From contig CAVYUG010000009.1 of the NCBI GenBank assembly GCA_963771655.1, positions 1 through 64,000 of the forward strand: a stretch of 64,000 bases of DNA, written 5' to 3'. The DNA is from JAWVFM01 sp963771655. GTDB taxonomy: Bacteria > Actinomycetota > Thermoleophilia > Solirubrobacterales > 70-9. A program made the position numbers and the translations under genes. Below, one piece after another: positions 40,797 through 50,756 of the stretch. The notes below the pieces were generated by a model. That model did not search any database. It saw nothing but the letters and a program-made list of their open reading frames with translations, and had not been told where the DNA came from. Every line of letters starts with the position of its first letter. Within the stretch, counting starts at the first letter, position 1.

Positions 40797-40990
40797 TCGT
40801 CGGAGTCTACGCCGAGTCCGCGTCGCGCACCACCGCATTCTGGTGCCTGAATCTCGTCAGATCCGCCCTCGCCGTCGTCATATCCGCCGTCATCGCACCG
40901 CATTCGGCAATCGTGCGGCGGTCCAGCGCCTTAGAACTCGCCGGGTCAATGGGGGGTTGGTCCTTCAGCCCGAGCTTCACCCTCTCCCCC

Positions 40991-41012
40991 CGTTCGCCAG
41001 TTGTTCGCCAGT
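40991..41012. repeat. 22-bp direct repeat, possible recombinase arm site (right)
   Basis: Identical to 37561-37582. It lies 67 bp before the repeated cyclo-ligase end. The surrounding 40797-41078 contains no gene. Confidence 0.5.
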
Positions 41013-41078
41013 CAGACACCGGGACAACCGGACCCAACCGGGTAGATTCGTGCCTGAGTGGCTCCGACCGTGCCTAAT

Positions 41079-41126
41079 CGCCAGATCCACGAGATCCCCG
41101 TTCTGGAAAGAATGGGGTACGCGTGA
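41079..41126 (+). pseudogene. Remnant 3' end of the 5-FCL gene
   Basis: Codes for RQIHEIPVLERMGYA-stop in frame, identical in protein to the end of the gene at 36820-37533 but with synonymous differences. Its TGA overlaps the GTG start of the next gene (GTGA), the coupling expected in the original uninterrupted operon. So this is probably the ancestral gene end, displaced by the insertion. Confidence 0.75.
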
Positions 41127-42145
41127 GCGCCGCCGCGACGACACCCGACCAGGTCCCCCGCCTCACGACCGCCGACACGGGGCGGATCGCCGACCTGCTC
41201 GCCCGAAGCTGGGGCTTCACGCCTCCGCGCGCCGAGCTGCTCGACCCGACCCCCGCGGACGGGCCGGATCCCTACGGCAACTCGGACCCCGATTGGCTTC
41301 GGATCGACTGGCGCGAGCAGCTGCGGACGGTCGTCGTCGACGGGACCCCGATCAACTACGTGGAGATGGGCCCGACGGAGGCGGAATCGGGGCCGCCGGT
41401 CATCTTCGTCCACGGGCTCGGAGGGTGCTGGCAGAACTGGCTCGAGAACATCCCGCACTTCGCCCGCCACCATCGGGTGCTCGCCCTCGACCTTCCGGGC
41501 TTCGGGTACTCGCCCCTGCCGGACTGGGAGATATCGATCGAGAGCTTCGGGCGCGTGCTGCTCGCGTTCTGCCGCGAGCTCGACGCCGAGCAGGGCGTCG
41601 TCATCGGGAACTCGATGGGCGGCTTCATCGCGGCGGAGGCCGTGATCCAGAGCGCCGACACCTTCGACCGCCTCGTGCTGGTCTCGGCCGCGGGCATCTC
41701 GCACAAGGAGCTCCTCTCCGGGCCCACCGTCACCGCTGCGCGGATGATGACGGTCGTCACGCCGGCCGTCCTGCGAATGCGCGACCAGGCGCTCCGCCGG
41801 CCCGCCCTCCGGCTCCGGGTCTTCGGGGGCGTGTTCCACAAGCCGATGCGGCTGCGGTCCGAGCTCCTGTGGGAGTTCGCCAACGGCGCCGGGACCGACG
41901 GGTTCCTGCCGGCGATCCGCGGCCTCGTCGGTTACGACTTCCTCGACGCCCTGGAGGAAGTGGAGCTGCCGGCGTTCATCGTCTGGGGCCGCAACGACCG
42001 CATCGTGCCGCCCGCGGACTCTGCGGGCTACGGCTCGCGGCTTCGCAACTCCAGAACCGTCATCTACGACGCGACCGGCCACTGCCCGATGGCCGAGCGA
42101 CCGGTGCGGTTCAACCGGGAGCTGGAGGGGTTCTTGGCTGGCTAG
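41123..42145 (+). CDS. Alpha/beta hydrolase, Ser nucleophile
   Basis: 340 residues from a GTG. An N-terminal extension of ~65 residues precedes HGLGGCWQNW (oxyanion loop), GNSMGGF (Ser nucleophile), WGRNDRIVP (Asp) and GHCPMAE (His). Substrate unknown. Originally the second gene of an operon with the cyclo-ligase; the insertion has separated it from that promoter, so it must now rely on island sequence upstream. Confidence 0.85.
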   Translation: MSAAATTPDQVPRLTTADTGRIADLLARSWGFTPPRAELLDPTPADGPDPYGNSDPDWLRIDWREQLRTVVVDGTPINYVEMGPTEAESGPPVIFVHGLGGCWQNWLENIPHFARHHRVLALDLPGFGYSPLPDWEISIESFGRVLLAFCRELDAEQGVVIGNSMGGFIAAEAVIQSADTFDRLVLVSAAGISHKELLSGPTVTAARMMTVVTPAVLRMRDQALRRPALRLRVFGGVFHKPMRLRSELLWEFANGAGTDGFLPAIRGLVGYDFLDALEEVELPAFIVWGRNDRIVPPADSAGYGSRLRNSRTVIYDATGHCPMAERPVRFNRELEGFLAG

Positions 42146-42181
42146 GGGGGTGCGCTTCCGGCGCCGGCGCCCCCCGACGGC

Positions 42182-42225
42182 GTTTGGGGATTTATCCGGG
42201 CTATAGCCGGGTTCAATCCCCAAAC
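42182..42225. terminator. Nested inverted repeat between convergent genes
   Basis: GTTTGGGGATT and AATCCCCAAAC enclose an inner GGCTATAGCC palindrome, giving a long interrupted hairpin between the hydrolase stop and the ilvD stop. Suits a bidirectional terminator. Confidence 0.55.
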
Positions 42226-42274
42226 AACGTCGAAACGGCCCGGACCCCGGCCCCCTCGCTGCCCGTTGGAGCGC

Positions 42275-43950
<1,676 letters not shown>

Positions 43951-43954
<4 letters not shown>

Positions 43955-44505
43955 GCGATCAGGGCCCTCCGGCTCGCGCGCCAAGCACGCAGGCGCTGGA
44001 GGTCGCGGCGCGCGTGGCCGGGGTCGACCTGCCGGCCCGGCGCGTGCATGTTGGCCTCGGCGATGAGATCGCGCTCGGCGCCCCGCAGCGACATCCACTT
44101 CGCGAGCACGTCGTCGGCGTCGGGCAGCCGCTCCCCCATGCCGGGATCGGTGCGGTCGGGGAAGCCCACGCAGTACTCGCTGAGGAGCTCGCCGGTCGCC
44201 GTGTCGTAGGCGATGATCGGCCGGTGCGGGTACACCAGGTAGCCGTAGCGCTCGTCGGCGCCCGCCACCGTCAGGAAGCCGAGCTCGGAGTACATGGCGT
44301 ACTCCTCGGGCGGGACGATTGACCGCATGAGCTCCCGCGCCTTGCGCTCGGCGCGAAGCTCGCGCCCCGGGTCATAGCGAACGGGGGCAACGCCCTCCGG
44401 AGAGGCCGCGCGCCTGCGCCGCGAAGCTTCGAGCAGCGACGGGCCGAAGCCGGCGATCGCGAGCCCGGCGACGACGACGGCGCTGATCGCGACGGCGGCG
44501 CTCAC
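43951..44505 (-). CDS. Conserved protein with N-terminal membrane anchor
   Basis: 184 residues from a GTG. One hydrophobic helix (ISAVVVAGLAIAGFGPSLL), a basic linker, then a soluble domain with VPPEEYAMYSELGFLTVAG, YGYLVYPHRPIIAYD and SEYCVGFPDR. The type-II-like orientation is uncertain. No family recognised. Overlaps genes on both sides, so it is translated in a coupled operon with ilvD. Confidence 0.65.
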
Positions 44506-44744
44506 CCGCCCGCGGCCGGTGGGAAGAAGACCACCCGCTCGGCGTCGCGGGGAACCTCGGAGAAGTCGCGCACCAAGAGCGCCTCGCGGTGTGGTCCCGC
44601 GCTCGTCGGCACGGCCGCCTGCATCCCGAGATCGAGCTGGCGCCTGAACTCCGCGACGAGCAGCTCCTCGTCCGATGCGAGCTCCACGTCGCCCTCGGCC
44701 AAGAGGACGTCGCCGTGTCCGGGCTTCATACGGACGAGCTTCAC
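44502..44744 (-). CDS. Small conserved protein
   Basis: 80 residues from the GTG at 44744 (an ATG at 44729 is possible): VKLVRMKPGHGDVLLAEGDVELASDEELLVAEF and REALLVRDFSEVP. It reads as a small alpha/beta protein. Overlaps the next gene by 4 bp; function unknown. Confidence 0.55.
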   Translation of the reverse strand: MKLVRMKPGHGDVLLAEGDVELASDEELLVAEFRRQLDLGMQAAVPTSAGPHREALLVRDFSEVPRDAERVVFFPPAAGG

Positions 44745-44775
44745 GGTCCGGATTATGTCAGCGGCCGGCGAGCGG

Positions 44776-45573
44776 TCAGCGTCGGGCGAGCGCGAAGACG
44801 TCGACCGGCCCGGCGCCGGCGCCGATGCCCCGGAGCCCGTTGCCCACAGCCTCGGCGGCGATCTCGCGTGCCCAGCGCGCCGCCTCGCCCAGCTCGATGC
44901 CGCGCGCGAGGAACGCCGCAAGTGCCGACGAGTGTGTGCAGCCCGAGCCGTGGCTAGCCCCCGCCGGATACCGGGGGCCCTCGATCCGGACCGCGCCGGC
45001 GTCGTCGACCAGCACGTCCGCGCCGGAGTCGGTGTGCCCGCCCGTAACCACCACCGCCTTCGGCCCGAGCGCCAGGATCGCCCTTCCCAGCTCCTCCTGC
45101 CCGGCAACCTCACCGAGCCCGGAGAGAGCGCGGGCCTCCGGCACGTTCGGGGTCGTCACGGATGCCAACGGCATGACGCGCTCGATGAGCGCCGCCCTCG
45201 CGGCCGGATCGAGGAGCGCAGCCCCGCTCTCGGCGACCATCACCGGATCGACGACGACGGGCGCGCCGTCCGCGAGCCGGAGCGCCTCCACCACCGCGTC
45301 GATCGTCGCCTCGTCGGCCAGCATGCCGACCTTCACCGCGTCGACGCCGAGGTCGGACACCACCGCCCGCACCTGGGCGACGATCATCTCCGGGTCCACA
45401 GGCATCATTGCCTCGACCCCCACCGTGTTTTGGGCCGTGACCGCCGTGACCGCCGTGGCGCCGTGGACGCCGCAGCGGGCGAACGCCTTCAGGTCGGCCT
45501 GGATGCCGGCCCCACCGCCCGAGTCCGAGCCGGCGATCGCGAGGGCGACCGGGACTCGGCGTTCATCGGTCAC
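44776..45573 (-). CDS. thiD: Hydroxymethylpyrimidine/phosphomethylpyrimidine kinase
   Basis: 265 residues. ALAIAGSDSGGGAGIQADLKAF binds the pyrimidine, VDPVMVAESGAALL and SHGSGCTHSSALAAFLA bind phosphate; the GSGC contains the ribokinase-fold catalytic loop. Converts HMP to HMP-PP in thiamine synthesis. Its GTG start overlaps the dprA stop. Confidence 0.93.
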   Translation of the reverse strand: MTDERRVPVALAIAGSDSGGGAGIQADLKAFARCGVHGATAVTAVTAQNTVGVEAMMPVDPEMIVAQVRAVVSDLGVDAVKVGMLADEATIDAVVEALRLADGAPVVVDPVMVAESGAALLDPAARAALIERVMPLASVTTPNVPEARALSGLGEVAGQEELGRAILALGPKAVVVTGGHTDSGADVLVDDAGAVRIEGPRYPAGASHGSGCTHSSALAAFLARGIELGEAARWAREIAAEAVGNGLRGIGAGAGPVDVFALARR

Positions 45574-46490
45574 GAATTCATCGTAGATGGCGCCCGGAGG
45601 GCCGTTCTGGAGTAGAGCCCGCTCACGCCCGAGGCGACGTATCCCACCAGCTCGAGCCTGGTGAGAGCGATCGCGACCTCGCGCCCCGGCAAGCCCGTTC
45701 TCGCCGCGATCACGTCGGGCGCCTGGGCGCCGGCCTCGATCGCCTCGAGCACCGGGGCCAGCTCGGGGTCGATCGCGGGCCCGGCGCGGCGCGCGCCTCC
45801 GGCGCCCACCCCGAACAGCAGGTCGAGAACGTCGGACGCCCCGGCGACGAGATGGGCACCGTCGGCGAGCAGCGCGTTCGTTCCCGCCGAGACCCGGGAA
45901 TGCACGGGGCCCGGCACCGCCCCGACGGTGCGGTCGAGCTCGTTCGCCGCGTTGGCCGTGATGGTCGAGCCCGAGGGCTGCGCGGCCTCGACCACGACCG
46001 TGACCTTCGCGATCGCCGCCATGATGCGGTTGCGCGTGGGGAACGACCACTTCTCCGGCGCGGTGCCCGGCGGGCGCTCGGAGATCGCGGCGCCGCGCTC
46101 GAGAATCCGGCGGTAGACCGGCGCCGCGGCGGCCGGGTAGATCACGTCGGGCCCGCCGGCGAGCACGGCGATCGTCGTGCCGCCGCCCTCCAGGGCGCCC
46201 TTGTGGGCGGCGGTGTCGATCCCGTACGCGAGCCCGCTCACGACCACGACGTCGGCGGCGGCCAGATCGCGCGCCAGCTCCCGGGCGATGCCGAGCCCGT
46301 ACGGGGTCGCCCTGCGCGCGCCGACGATGGTGACGGTCACGTCCGCGTCGGCCTCCGCGAGCGCCTGCTGCGAGCCGGCGCCATGGAGGACCGCGGGCGA
46401 GGGATCGAGCCTCGGGAGCCCATGATCGAGGTCGAGCAGCTGCGCGGGGTAGTCCGCGTCGTCGCGAGTCACCGACCATAGCTCGCTCAT
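45570..46490 (-). CDS. dprA: DNA-processing protein DprA/Smf
   Basis: 306 residues. The extended Rossmann fold is readable: TIVGARRATPYGLGIARELA, SGLAYGIDTAAHKGAL, FPTRNRIMAAI and VVEAAQPSGSTITANAA. The ~70-residue C-terminal part is a winged-helix domain. DprA protects incoming single-stranded DNA and loads RecA in natural transformation; it is encoded with comM, the usual pair. Confidence 0.93.
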   Translation of the reverse strand: MSELWSVTRDDADYPAQLLDLDHGLPRLDPSPAVLHGAGSQQALAEADADVTVTIVGARRATPYGLGIARELARDLAAADVVVVSGLAYGIDTAAHKGALEGGGTTIAVLAGGPDVIYPAAAAPVYRRILERGAAISERPPGTAPEKWSFPTRNRIMAAIAKVTVVVEAAQPSGSTITANAANELDRTVGAVPGPVHSRVSAGTNALLADGAHLVAGASDVLDLLFGVGAGGARRAGPAIDPELAPVLEAIEAGAQAPDVIAARTGLPGREVAIALTRLELVGYVASGVSGLYSRTALRAPSTMNS

Positions 46491-47995
46491 GTACCCGCCC
46501 CCACCACCGGCCGGCCCCGGAAGCTCAGCGCCTCGGAGACGTGATGCGCGGTGACGCGGTCCGCGGGCTCGAGGTCGGCGATCGTCCGCGACAGCCGCAG
46601 CACGCGGTCGTACCCGCGGCCGCTCATTCCGAGCTTCCCGTAGCTCCCCTCGAGCGCCCGGCGCGCGCCGTCGTCGATCCTCCCCACCTCACGGATCTCC
46701 GCTCCGCTCGTCTCAGCGTTCGCCCGGCCCGGCCCGAGGCGGTGGGCCTGGCGGTCGCGCGCCTCGACCACCCGTTGCCGGACCGATGCCGAGCATTCGC
46801 CCTCGCGCTCCGACATCTCCTCCGCCCTCGGTCGCGCGACCGTGACGATCGCATCGATGCGGTCGGCGAGGGCCCCGCTGATCCGGCGCTGGTATCGAAG
46901 CACGGCGGCGGGCGTGCACTCGCAGCGGCCGCTCTCAGGGCCGTGGCCGCACGGGCAGGGATTGGTGGCGGCCGCCAGCATGAACCGGCAGGGCAGCTCG
47001 ACGGCGTGGCGCGCCCTGACGATCGCGACCGTTCCGTCCTCGAGCGGCTGCCGCAGGGCCTCCAGGGCGTCGCGCGGGAACTCCCCGAGCTCGTCGAGGA
47101 AGAGGACGCCGCGATGCGCGAGCGTTATCTCCCCTGCCCTGGGCGGGTTGCCACCGCCAACCAGCCCGGGCGTGGAGATCGTGTGGTGCGGAGCCCGGAA
47201 CGGGCGCAGGGTCGTCGCCGTGGCGCCGGCTGGGCGACCGCACGCGCTCGCGATGCGCAGGACCTCCACCGCCTCCGACTCGCGAAGCGGCGGCAGTATC
47301 GACGGTATCCGCCGGGCGGCCATCGACTTGCCGGCGCCGGGCGGGCCGACGAGCAGCACGTTGTGGGCGCCGGCGGCCGCGATCTCGAGCGCCCGCCGCA
47401 GGAACGACTGGCCCCGCAGGTCGCGGAGGTCGGGAAGCTCGATCCCGTTCGAGGAGAGGCGCAACGGCGCCGGGGGCGGAGGCTCGCCGTCGGTGCCGAT
47501 CAGCCCAAGCTGCTGGAGCCTCGAGACGGGAAGGATGCGAAGCCCGCCGGCGAGCGCCGCCTCCGCGGCATTCTCAGCGGGGACCGCAAGCGCCCGCGCG
47601 CCGACGCCGCGCGCAGCCTCCGCCATGGCGAGCGCACCGGGAACGGCGCGGATCGAACCATCGAGGGCCAGCTCGCCGGCGAGCGCCAGCCCCTCGAGCT
47701 TCTCCAACCCGAGCTGCTCGGAGGAGCCGAGAAGCGCGGCGGCGATCGCGAGGTCGAGCCCCGGCCCGCCCTTGCGCAGGTCAGCCGGCGCGAGGTTCGC
47801 CGTGATGCGCTGCTGCGGGAACTTGAACCCCGAGTTCTCGAGCGCCGAGCGCACTCGCTCGCGCGACTCCCGGATTGCCGTGTCGGGCAGGCCGACCAGC
47901 GAGAAGGCGGGTAGGCCCTGATGGACGTCGACCTCGACCCGAACGGGCCGCGCCTCCACCCCGAGAAGCGTGAACGTCTGCGCGCTGGCGAGCAC
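46487..47995 (-). CDS. comM: YifB/ComM-type Mg-chelatase-like AAA ATPase
   Basis: 502 residues from a GTG. An N-terminal Lon-like S5 fold (VEVDVHQGLPAFSLVGLPDTAIRESRERVR) precedes the AAA domain: VGPPGAGKS (Walker A), GVLFLDELGEF (Walker B) and CPCGHGPESGRCECTP (zinc loop). ComM is a helicase that promotes branch migration during transformation. The stop overlaps the dprA start. Confidence 0.93.
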   Translation of the reverse strand: MLASAQTFTLLGVEARPVRVEVDVHQGLPAFSLVGLPDTAIRESRERVRSALENSGFKFPQQRITANLAPADLRKGGPGLDLAIAAALLGSSEQLGLEKLEGLALAGELALDGSIRAVPGALAMAEAARGVGARALAVPAENAAEAALAGGLRILPVSRLQQLGLIGTDGEPPPPAPLRLSSNGIELPDLRDLRGQSFLRRALEIAAAGAHNVLLVGPPGAGKSMAARRIPSILPPLRESEAVEVLRIASACGRPAGATATTLRPFRAPHHTISTPGLVGGGNPPRAGEITLAHRGVLFLDELGEFPRDALEALRQPLEDGTVAIVRARHAVELPCRFMLAAATNPCPCGHGPESGRCECTPAAVLRYQRRISGALADRIDAIVTVARPRAEEMSEREGECSASVRQRVVEARDRQAHRLGPGRANAETSGAEIREVGRIDDGARRALEGSYGKLGMSGRGYDRVLRLSRTIADLEPADRVTAHHVSEALSFRGRPVVGAGT

Positions 47996-48110
47996 ACCGC
48001 GACGCTAGGTCGCCGCGGCCGCCCGATGGCTCGTGATTCGAGTCCGTTGAGGCGCGGAGTTGTGACAATTCACGCACCACCGGCGCGCCCACCCGTCCTA
48101 CCTTCGAGCC

Positions 48111-48497
48111 ATGACAGCCGCCCGCCAGGCACTCGGCCGTTGCGTCGAGGAGATGGTCGCCGAGGCCCTGGTCGACGAGGGAGCGGCGATCGTGTCCCGA
48201 AACGCTCGCGTGAGCGGCATTCGCGGCGAGATCGACCTGGTGGCGCTCCACCGAGACGTGATCGTCTTCGTCGAGGTCAAGGGGCGCACCGAGGGAGGGT
48301 CCGTCGGCCCCGAGCGACCTGCCTTGGCGGTCACGGCTCGCAAGCGCGCGAAGCTGCGCGCGCTTGCGGGAGCCTGGCTCGCCCAGAACCGCGAGCGGAT
48401 CCCCCCGCATCGCGGCCTGCGCTTCGACGTGGTCGGTGTGACGGTCGACCGGGCGGGCCGGGTCGTGGACTGGGAGCATCTGAGGGGGGCGTTCTGA
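48111..48497 (+). CDS. YraN/UPF0102 nuclease-like protein
   Basis: 128 residues: EEMVAEALVDEGAAIVSRNARVSGIRGEIDLVALHRDVIVFVEVKGR. The E-x-D-L-V ... F-V-E-V-K pattern is the restriction-endonuclease-like core of this family, which lies next to rnhB in many bacteria. Divergent from comM. Function in cells unclear. Confidence 0.88.
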   Translation: MTAARQALGRCVEEMVAEALVDEGAAIVSRNARVSGIRGEIDLVALHRDVIVFVEVKGRTEGGSVGPERPALAVTARKRAKLRALAGAWLAQNRERIPPHRGLRFDVVGVTVDRAGRVVDWEHLRGAF

Positions 48498-48580
48498 GGG
48501 GCCCGAGTCATTCGCTGAAGCATTTGACCCCCCATAGGGGCACAGCCTTCACTCGACGAACCAGCGCCCCCTTCGCTGCC

Positions 48581-48601
48581 GGCCCGGCCGCAGGCCGGGC
48601 C
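48581..48601. terminator. Hairpin between yraN and rnhB
   Basis: GGCCCGGCC, loop GCA, GGCCGGGCC: a perfect nine-base-pair stem between convergent genes. Confidence 0.65.
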
Positions 48602-48612
48602 AATCTCGCGGC

Positions 48613-49299
48613 CTACCCCGAGAGCTCGAGCTGCGAGTACGCGATCGACTGGAACGAGCGACGGTGCAGCGCCGAAGGGCCCCCCGCGAGGATGGCGGCG
48701 CGGTGCTCCGGGGTCGAGTAGCCGGCGTTCTCCGCGAACCCGAACCCCGGGTAGGCGCCGTCGACGCGCTGCATGTAGCGGTCGCGCGTGACCTTCGCGA
48801 TCACCGACGCCGCTGCGATCGCGGCGCTCCTCGCATCCCCGTCGACGACCGCCTGATGCGGCACCGAGCAGCGCTGGCCGAGCCGAAAGCCGTCCACCAG
48901 GCAGGTCGCGCCCTCCACCGCGACCCGCTCCAAGCTGCGGCCGAGGGCGTTGAGGTTCGTGACGTGGAGACCGCGGGAGTCGATGCCGCGCACGCAGCGG
49001 ACGGTCACGGCGACGCGAGCGGCCGCGCGGAGCACGCACGGGTAGAGAGCCTCGCGCTCCTCGGCGCTGCGCTGCTTGGAGTCGTCGAGCTCTCCGAGCG
49101 CTCGGCGATCCCGGAGGGTCAGCCGTTCGTAGTCGATGAGGACCGCCGCGGCGACGAGCGGGCCGGCGAGCGACCCGCGCCCGGCCTCGTCGGTGCCCGC
49201 CACATACCGCGTGCCGAGCTCGCGATCGAACTTGAACAGCCGCGCGGCCTTGCGCCGCCGCCTCGTCCGTGCAGCTTTCGTCCCGGCCACCGAGCGCAT
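48613..49299 (-). CDS. rnhB: Ribonuclease HII
   Basis: About 228 residues from the ATG at 49299. A basic N-terminal ~30 residues, then VAGTDEAGRGSLAGPLVAAAVLI with the first Asp-Glu pair, LDDSKQRSAEEREAL (lysine region), VDG and AVVDGDARSAAIAAASVIAKVTRDRYM with the later Asp. Removes RNA from DNA, including single ribonucleotides. In the conserved rnhB-lepB-rplS-trmD cluster. Confidence 0.92.
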   Translation of the reverse strand: MRSVAGTKAARTRRRRKAARLFKFDRELGTRYVAGTDEAGRGSLAGPLVAAAVLIDYERLTLRDRRALGELDDSKQRSAEEREALYPCVLRAAARVAVTVRCVRGIDSRGLHVTNLNALGRSLERVAVEGATCLVDGFRLGQRCSVPHQAVVDGDARSAAIAAASVIAKVTRDRYMQRVDGAYPGFGFAENAGYSTPEHRAAILAGGPSALHRRSFQSIAYSQLELSG

Positions 49300-49385
49300 G
49301 ATGCCCGACCCTGCGGCGCCCGGGCGGCGGCGTGAGGCCCGGTGGGCTCTATTTGGGCGCAATTTGTGCGGTCGGCGAGCCGGGG

Positions 49386-50003
49386 TTAGAAGAACCCGAT
49401 CCGGTCAGGCGGCCAGTACGTCATGAACGCCTCGCCGATCATCCAGTCCCTCGAAACGGGCCCCCAGAGGCGGCTGTCGTCGCTGCGCCCCCGGTTGTCG
49501 CCCATCATGAAGTAGTGGTCCGGAGGGATCGTGATCGGCTTGCTCAGGTTGCACGGAACGCTCGCCGTCGCCGGATGACAGGGGTTGATGAAGCTCTCCT
49601 TCGCCTCCACCCCGTTCACGACCGGGTGGCCGTCCTTGATCGAGAGGCGATCGCCGGGCCCGGCGACGATGCGCTTGATGAAGTTCTCGCTCGACTCATC
49701 GGGGCCGGGCGCGGGACACGGCTGCTTGGAGCTGTGCCTTTGCCCGCACTCGGGCCCCCCGCCCACCGCTCCGGTCGGCGGGTGGAACACGACGATGTCG
49801 CCGATCGAGGGGTCCGTCAGGTGGTAGATGAAGCGGTTGACCAGGACCCGCTGCGTCTTCTCGATCGTCGGGTACATCGAGACCGACGGGATCTGGTACG
49901 GCTTGACGACGTAGGCCTGGATCAGGAGCGCGAGGCCGATCGCAAGGGCCACGATCGCGACCAGCTCGAGAAGGGCGGCGCGGCCCGTCTTCGGCCGCTT
50001 CAT
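49386..50003 (-). CDS. lepB: Signal peptidase I
   Basis: 205 residues. One N-terminal membrane helix (LLELVAIVALAIGLALLIQAY), then IPSVSMYPTI with the catalytic Ser, FIKRIVAGPGDRL with the catalytic Lys, and PDHYFMMGDNRGRSDDSRLWGPV (boxes D and E). Cleaves leader peptides of exported proteins. Start overlaps the rplS stop (TGATG). Confidence 0.94.
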   Translation of the reverse strand: MKRPKTGRAALLELVAIVALAIGLALLIQAYVVKPYQIPSVSMYPTIEKTQRVLVNRFIYHLTDPSIGDIVVFHPPTGAVGGGPECGQRHSSKQPCPAPGPDESSENFIKRIVAGPGDRLSIKDGHPVVNGVEAKESFINPCHPATASVPCNLSKPITIPPDHYFMMGDNRGRSDDSRLWGPVSRDWMIGEAFMTYWPPDRIGFF

Positions 50004-50650
50004 CAGGAGGTACCGCCGTCGCCGTCCTCGGCTTCGCCGTCGGACGGCGCCGAGTTCGCGTCTCCCTCCTCTGAATCACCGCCCGCCGGCTGCTCCGCTT
50101 CCACCGGAGCACCTTGCCCTCGCTGATCGCTCGGGCTTTCCTCTTGTGCTTCAGCGTCCGCGCCGTCGGGGTCTGCATCAGGCTGGTCAGCTTCAGCCGC
50201 ATCGGGCTCGGCCGGTGTCGCCTCGACCTCGACCTCGGCCTGGGCGACGCCCTCGGCGTCGACGGGCTCTGGCTCGGGCTCGGCCATCACCAGCTCGTCC
50301 TCGATGCCCCAGCGACGCTCGGCCACCCGGGCGCGCTTTCCGACCCGACCGCGGAGGTAGTAGAGCTTGGCCCGCCGCACATCGCCGCGCGCCACGACCT
50401 CCAGGCGCTCGACCTTGGGCGAGTGCACTGGGAACGACCGCTCGACCCCGACGCCGAACGACTGCTTTCGCACCGTGAACGTCTCGCGGGCGCCGCTGCC
50501 CGACCTGGAGATGACGATGCCCTCGAAGACCTGGGTGCGGCGGCGCGCGCCCTCGACGACCTGAAAGTGCACGCGGACCCGATCGCCCGGGGCGAATCGC
50601 GGGACCCGGCGCAGCTGCCGGCGCTCGATGCTCTCAATAATCGTGCTCAT
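50003..50650 (-). CDS. rplS: Ribosomal protein L19 with long acidic C-terminal extension
   Basis: 215 residues from the ATG at 50650, against about 115 in most bacteria. Residues 1-115 are normal L19 (PGDRVRVHFQVVEGARRRTQVFEGIVI, RSFPVHSPKVERLEVVARGDVRRAKLYYLRGRVGKRARV). The remaining ~100 residues are Ala/Glu/Asp/Pro-rich and probably disordered. Codons 157-190 coincide with a 100-bp repeat that also lies inside smc. L19 sits at the 30S-50S interface, so a large acidic tail there is notable. Confidence 0.95.
   Translation of the reverse strand: MSTIIESIERRQLRRVPRFAPGDRVRVHFQVVEGARRRTQVFEGIVISRSGSGARETFTVRKQSFGVGVERSFPVHSPKVERLEVVARGDVRRAKLYYLRGRVGKRARVAERRWGIEDELVMAEPEPEPVDAEGVAQAEVEVEATPAEPDAAEADQPDADPDGADAEAQEESPSDQRGQGAPVEAEQPAGGDSEEGDANSAPSDGEAEDGDGGTS
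50081..50180. repeat. 100-bp in-frame repeat, copy in rplS
   Basis: Aligns without gaps to 58311-58410 with 79 of 100 bases identical (36 of the first 40); most differences fall in 50121-50130. Both copies are in the same codon phase on the minus strand. They encode related peptides (DPDGADAEAQEESP ... EAEQPAGG here, DPVGADAEAEEEGP ... GAEQPAGS in SMC). A TGCTCCG/CGGAGCA hairpin lies near one end. Confidence 0.75.
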
Positions 50651-50756
50651 GGTCGTCCGGCCCGCCCGCCCGAGCCACGCCGGCGGGGTCGGGATCAAAA
50701 GGCGCGTGGCGGTCAGCCGCGCGGGCGAGAATGGTAGCGGAGGCCAGGCGGGCGAT

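Noticed and set aside
42182..42225. tRNA-like T-loop (GGGTTCAATCCCC) between hydrolase and ilvD
   Set aside because: Only about 44 bp, with no acceptor or anticodon arms; the outer arms make a simple nested hairpin, better read as a terminator.
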